From Bacteroidaceae bacterium (GTDB lineage: Bacteria; Bacteroidota; Bacteroidia; Bacteroidales; Bacteroidaceae), in contig JAGDCM010000041.1 in NCBI GenBank assembly GCA_017958545.1, forward strand, positions 1 through 33,850: DNA of 33,850 nucleotides, given 5' to 3'. Positions 33,153-33,850 of this stretch are shown here, piece after piece. Position 1 is the first letter of the stretch, and each line of letters starts with the position of its first letter. Made by a program: the position numbers and the translations under genes. The notes under the pieces were generated by a model that saw only the letters and a list, made by a program, of their open reading frames with translations, was not told the origin of the DNA and made no database searches.

Positions 33153-33493
33153 GGCCGGAAAGCACCTTCATAATGACGTAGACTGCCGTTCACCACACAT
33201 ATCACATCAAAGCGTGCGTCATCGTCAATGCAACGTTCCCTCAAATAAGTATCTGCCGCATTGATGAGAAGCTTCATCTTTTGCGGCGTAATCGCCTCTT
33301 CCGGACGTCCGAAGAACTCCGAAAAGCGCGTCTTGACTTCCACAAAGACCACTTCGTCCTTATTGCGGGCCACGATGTCTATCTCCTTATGTCCGCTTCG
33401 CCAGTTACGCTCCAATATGGTATATCCTTTAGCCACGAGATAATCGGCAGCCAAATCCTCTCCCTTACCGCCAAGAACGTTGTGTTGTGCCAT
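33149..33493 (-). CDS. yraN: YraN/UPF0102 family endonuclease-like protein
   Basis: A 114-residue protein starting at the ATG at 33493 (MAQHNVLGGKGEDLA); the frame extends farther upstream but the family begins here. It has the PD-(D/E)xK nuclease fold: GEDLAADYLVAKGYTILERN, the acidic site in HKEIDIVARN, and VFVEVKTRF (ExK). UPF0102 members are small, widespread and of uncertain cellular role, probably acting on DNA or RNA. It is 23 bp behind tadA and overlaps birA by 4 bp. Confidence 0.92.
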   Translation of the reverse strand: MAQHNVLGGKGEDLAADYLVAKGYTILERNWRSGHKEIDIVARNKDEVVFVEVKTRFSEFFGRPEEAITPQKMKLLINAADTYLRERCIDDDARFDVICVVNGSLRHYEGAFRP

Positions 33494-33516
33494 ATTAGTT
33501 GTCCTCCATCTCGCGT

Positions 33517-33850
33517 CTAAGGACGCTTCTGTTTGAAGAAAACCGTCATCAGGCGGGCACATTCCTCACAAAGAACTCCCTCCTCCACTTCTGTCTTGGG
33601 GTGCAACGCCCGTGGAGCATACGATCTGTAGCCTCTCTTGTCATCGGGAGCACCGTATACGATGCGCGAAATCTGGCTCCAACCAAGCGCACCAGCACAC
33701 ATCACGCAGGGTTCCACCGTGACATATAGAGTACAGTCCTGCAGATATTTCCCACCCAGATGCTCTGCTGCAGCTGTGATGGCCTGCATCTCTGCATGGG
33801 CAGTGACATCATGAAGATGCTCCGTAAGGTTATGTCCACGGGCTATTACC
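33517..33850 (-). CDS. tadA: tRNA adenosine deaminase TadA (5' end outside window)
   Basis: The frame is open to the window edge, so the N-terminus is missing; about 111 codons are visible. The active-site signature is intact: AHAEM (zinc His and proton-shuttle Glu) followed by TVEPCVMCAGAL with the two zinc cysteines. The body continues SQISRIVYGAPDDKRGY and ends VFFKQKRP. TadA converts the wobble adenosine of tRNA-Arg to inosine; guanine or cytosine deaminases of the same superfamily are less likely given this motif set and length. Confidence 0.9.
   Translation of the reverse strand, partial: VIARGHNLTEHLHDVTAHAEMQAITAAAEHLGGKYLQDCTLYVTVEPCVMCAGALGWSQISRIVYGAPDDKRGYRSYAPRALHPKTEVEEGVLCEECARLMTVFFKQKRP

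Noticed and set aside
33494..33562. An N-terminal extension of yraN to 33562.
   Set aside because: The extension overlaps the end of tadA and has no family similarity; the ATG at 33493 gives the normal length.
1..33850. CRISPR arrays, insertion sequences or prophage genes.
   Set aside because: No regularly spaced repeats of the right length, transposases or phage structural genes were seen by eye on either strand.

Overview
The window looks like a chromosomal segment from a Bacteroidales bacterium, most likely a Prevotellaceae-type organism. Evidence: promoters follow the Bacteroidota -7 pattern TAnnTTTG (for example 10839-10846, 20088-20095 and 27865-27872), there are almost no Shine-Dalgarno sequences, lipoproteins and an OMP/TonB-receptor-like barrel are common, and there are type IX secretion (T9SS) components (PorW/SprE and PorX) plus proteins with T9SS-like C-terminal tails. 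The placement is from gene content and motifs only; no search was run.

Layout. 1-3462 (minus): a 3'-truncated DUF4369/thioredoxin-like lipoprotein, an OmpA-like/TPR lipoprotein, and the tyrosine recombinase XerD. 3552-4597 (plus): aroQ coupled to an O-methyltransferase. 4615-10700 (minus): a probable operon aroA - small unknown protein - porW/sprE - porX, mixing a shikimate enzyme with T9SS parts. 10864-10938 (plus): tRNA-Pro(GGG) with its own promoter and terminator. 11061-14147 (plus): a large outer-membrane beta-barrel protein. 14195-19931 (minus): a three-gene overlapping operon made of a 1227-residue fusion (two GT-A-like regions, HIT/GalT-like domain, SpoIID domain), aroB and a GH43 glycosidase. 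19932-20417: a promoter region and a long structured leader with an 11-bp tandem repeat. 20418-24107 (plus): a 1229-residue secreted modular protein with a Prevotella-style C-terminal tail. 24189-26249 (plus): metG. 26254-27752 (minus): rsgA and frr. 27893-31729 (plus): a tight five-gene cassette (VTC-domain polyphosphate polymerase, DUF4956 membrane protein, DUF2490 outer-membrane protein, Cthe_2159-like lipoprotein, small secreted protein with a T9SS-type tail). 31726-33850 (minus): tadA (5' end missing), yraN, birA, pyrH.

How the genes fit together. Housekeeping genes (shikimate pathway, translation, biotin, UMP kinase) frame several envelope and secretion loci. The most attractive candidate for an undescribed system is the VTC cassette. 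It sits in opposite orientation between pyrH and frr, genes that are adjacent in many bacteria, and its products are predicted to span from cytoplasm (VTC), through inner membrane (DUF4956) and outer membrane (DUF2490), to the surface (beta-helix lipoprotein and a T9SS-type secreted protein). The second candidate is the GT/HIT/SpoIID fusion, which joins a peptidoglycan-lytic domain to cytosolic-type domains without a visible signal peptide.
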